From NCBI GenBank assembly GCA_029069015.1, contig JAIEBL010000009.1, positions 1-7,023 of the forward strand: a stretch of DNA of 7,023 nucleotides. The letters run 5' to 3'. A program made the position numbers and the translations under genes. Positions 5,198-7,023 of this stretch are shown here, in pieces. The first letter of the stretch is position 1. Each line of letters starts with the position of its first letter. This DNA is from Clostridiales bacterium. Its GTDB lineage: Bacteria; Bacillota; Clostridia; Christensenellales; Pumilibacteraceae. Below the pieces are notes generated by a model. The model saw nothing but the letters and a program-made list of their open reading frames with translations, was not told the DNA's origin and ran no database searches.

Positions 5198-7023
5198 AAT
5201 ATAGAGGTTTTTTTTCGTCGGCTTTCAGGTACAGCGCGTGCCCGCCCACATCTACCAGCAAATCGTCGTCCGTCCATTCGTCTTGGCTCGTGCGTTTGCC
5301 GTCCGTTACAACGCCGCCGCCCAAGCTATAAAGCTGCGCCCGTACTTTCGGCTGTCCGATTTCGTAGAACGTATCGTCGGTTTCGTCGCTAGGTGAGCCG
5401 CTCACCTCAAAGCTTCCGATATAATTTGCGCCGAGCGACTCGTTCCAAGTGTCCTGATTGGCAAAACGGATCGAGCGGAACGCAAACTGCGTCATATCCG
5501 CGTTCCCCGTAGAAAATTTGAGGTATACGCTCCACTTGCCCTCTTGCAAATTGGCGGGAAGTTTCAGGTGCAGCGTTTCGTTTACGGAACTACCCGAATA
5601 CCACGTCGTCGGGTCAAGCGAAATATCGGCGCGCACGAATTTGCCGTCTTTTTCCAAAAGCACTTCGCTCTTCTGCGCTTTGACGGGGTTTGCAAAACCA
5701 TTGTTCACGAGCGTAAACGACGCGTCCAGCGTTCCGCCCCTTACAACCTTCGGCGTCAAGTCGCTCGATTTGAGCACGAACCGATACCCCAAATGGTCGC
5801 GGATAAACTGAAAGACGCTCTGTCCGTAATACGCCGAATTGTCGATACCCGCCGTCGAATACGCCTTTGAAAATTTGTAGTCTTTATATAGCTGAAAAAT
5901 ATTGCCGTTGATATAGCTAAGGTGCGTTTTATACATTTCTGGAATGCCGTTCTCGGGCAGATACGTAGTGTACTGTTTTGCAAAATCGATGTTCCCTGAA
6001 AACTCGCCGCCGAAGTAAGAAGTTACGGTTTGCCGCCCAAGCCACGTCGTTTCGTTTTCGCGATTCGCGTATGTTCCAAGATCCGAATCCGACCCCATAT
6101 AGCCGTCGTCATACAGCCCTACGCGGTACTCGTCCGTACCCGCTTTGCATTCATACGTGGCAAGCTCGTTTCGGCTTATGCCTACGTACTTTGCGAATAT
6201 ATCGGGCGTGCGCACCGTTACGGGAACGGGCGCAGGCACGCAGTCGAGCATAGCACCGAGAAGTTGTGCCTTATATTCGAGCGAGGTGTATTTGCCGCCG
6301 TGCTGTTCGCCCCACTTGCCCACGAACCCACTCTCAACGAACATCAGAATATCTTTGTAGTCCTCTAATAGTCCGCTTTCTTTGATTTGCGCAATATGCT
6401 TCAAAACCTGCGCAAAGCTGTTCGGTTCGGGATTATCCCGCCCGTTTTCGTCGTAGCGGAAGCGCACGGCAATCGTCGAACCGTTCTTGCGACAGTTCTC
6501 GAACGTGCCGCGAAGCGCCGCAAAAAAGGACGCGTCCAAATCGTAATCGATGCCTTCACCGTTAGAACCCGCCGAAAACGGGCTTAAATCAACGAAGAAA
6601 AGCACGATATCGCCTTGCACGTCGTGCACTTTCGTGTCACCCACTTTCGTATGATACCAATCGGTCCGCGTGTAGCCTATTCCGGGATTGCCGATTGTTC
6701 CCACGTATTCTTTGAACGTATAATGCCCCGCGGGCGCAGGCTTTTTAAGGGTCGAAAAATATATACCCAAAATAAGCCCCACAAGAACGAGCGCGCAAAC
6801 GACCGCGACCACAATGATAATAAGGGCGCGCTTTTTCTTCTTTTCTTTTTCCGCTTTACTCGGTGTCGCACTATGCACCGCAACGGAAGTTTTATGCGAC
6901 GCAGCTTTCTCCGCCGTCGTACTGCTCTTTGGCGTAGGCTGCGGTTTCGCCGCTTGGGCGCACGACGATCTCGCCGGTTGGGATGCCGCCACGCGCGGGG
7001 TCGTTCTGCTTGCCGCCGCCGAA
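5157..7023 (-). CDS. Membrane-anchored DUF4874/DUF4832 protein, 5' partial and frameshifted
   Basis: Numbering is from GTG 6992, which has no SD. The frame stays open to the window edge, so the true start is probably outside. Residues 1-55 are a low-complexity A/S/P/K-rich tail ending in EKEKKKKR. Residues 56-80 are a hydrophobic helix (ALIIIVVAVVCALVLVGLIL core), giving one span with the N-terminus inside. Residues about 90-330 match DUF4874, with NPGIGYTRTDW (102-112) and GFVGKWGEQH (222-231), the family's G-x-x-G-x-W-G-E-x-H type motif; E229 is a candidate catalytic residue. DUF4832 follows to about 530, including LGYRFVLKSSDL (401-412). This pair is known from glycan-related, glycosidase-like TIM-barrel proteins; activity is unproven. 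A SPSDETDD linker leads into a CBM9-like domain, where the frame is lost after residue ~594 and stops at 5157 with an unnatural 17-residue tail. The corrected gene spans 4628 to beyond 7023, at least 787 residues. Confidence 0.85.
   Translation of the reverse strand, partial: SAAASRTTPRVAASQPARSSCAQAAKPQPTPKSSTTAEKAASHKTSVAVHSATPSKAEKEKKKKRALIIIVVAVVCALVLVGLILGIYFSTLKKPAPAGHYTFKEYVGTIGNPGIGYTRTDWYHTKVGDTKVHDVQGDIVLFFVDLSPFSAGSNGEGIDYDLDASFFAALRGTFENCRKNGSTIAVRFRYDENGRDNPEPNSFAQVLKHIAQIKESGLLEDYKDILMFVESGFVGKWGEQHGGKYTSLEYKAQLLGAMLDCVPAPVPVTVRTPDIFAKYVGISRNELATYECKAGTDEYRVGLYDDGYMGSDSDLGTYANRENETTWLGRQTVTSYFGGEFSGNIDFAKQYTTYLPENGIPEMYKTHLSYINGNIFQLYKDYKFSKAYSTAGIDNSAYYGQSVFQFIRDHLGYRFVLKSSDLTPKVVRGGTLDASFTLVNNGFANPVKAQKSEVLLEKDGKFVRADISLDPTTWYSGSSVNETLHLKLPANLQEGKWSVYLKFSTGNADMTQFAFRSIRFANQDTWNESLGANYIGSFEVSGSPSDETDDTFYEIGQPKVRAQLYSLGGGVVTDGKRTSQDEWTDDDLLVDVGGHALYLKADEKKPLYYGKFAARIGCARV
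5208..5215 (-). other. A8 homopolymer at the frameshift site
   Basis: Eight consecutive A on the coding (minus) strand. Domain continuity breaks here: upstream, LYLKADE is in one frame; downstream, NLYIMASLP is in another. A single-base deletion to A7 joins them perfectly, while A9 leads into an arginine/cysteine-rich shadow frame. The shift must lie between the TGA at 5225-5227 in the downstream frame and the TAA at 5157-5159 in the upstream frame, and this is the only long homopolymer there. Possible causes are replication slippage, transcriptional slippage or a sequencing/assembly error. Confidence 0.85.

Noticed and set aside
4888..5277. 129-codon minus-strand frame overlapping the frameshift, as a product of an A9 or -1 shift.
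   Set aside because: It is rich in Arg and Cys with no domain pattern; the A7 frame gives a continuous recognisable fold instead.

Overview
The window reads as chromosomal DNA from a spore-forming Bacillota, most likely a Clostridia-type gut anaerobe. This rests on a CotF-like spore-coat gene, Gram-positive style Shine-Dalgarno (SD) sequences and -35/-10 boxes, and families (DUF2264, DUF4874/DUF4832) common in glycan-degrading gut bacteria. No genus can be named. GC is moderate, slightly above half by eye. Nearly every base is coding, and no tRNA, rRNA, CRISPR array, transposase or phage gene is visible.

Left half (1-3972): a divergent sugar-catabolism cassette. On the minus strand, a D-2-hydroxyacid dehydrogenase (777-1772) is followed 15 bp later by a xylose-isomerase-like TIM-barrel protein (9-761), translationally coupled. 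On the plus strand, facing away, is a 684-residue DUF2264 protein (1918-3972), an alpha/alpha-toroid protein thought to act on uronate-type or unsaturated oligosaccharides. The 145-bp gap holds a compact regulatory region: two back-to-back sigma-A-type promoters whose -35 boxes lie in the two arms of one 25-bp palindrome. A single regulator, not encoded here, could therefore control both operons. The inferred logic is that DUF2264 releases a sugar or sugar acid in the cytoplasm, which the isomerase and dehydrogenase then process.

Middle (3973-4060): a strong, nearly perfect hairpin with T-tracts on both sides serves as a shared terminator for the converging transcripts.

Right half (4061-7023, minus strand): a large membrane-anchored surface protein whose start lies beyond the window edge, then a spore-coat ferritin-like protein. 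The large protein has a Lys/Ala/Ser-rich cytoplasmic tail, one transmembrane helix, a DUF4874/DUF4832 TIM-barrel module, a CBM9-like beta-sandwich and a C-terminal Ig-like domain. Its reading frame is broken inside the CBM9-like domain at a run of eight A residues (5208-5215). Removing one A restores a continuous protein of about 787 residues. This is a real frameshift, a slippage or phase-variable site, or a homopolymer sequencing error; the sequence alone cannot decide.

The best leads are the symmetric divergent operator/promoter region and the A8 frameshift. I do not see a wholly new defence or mobile system.
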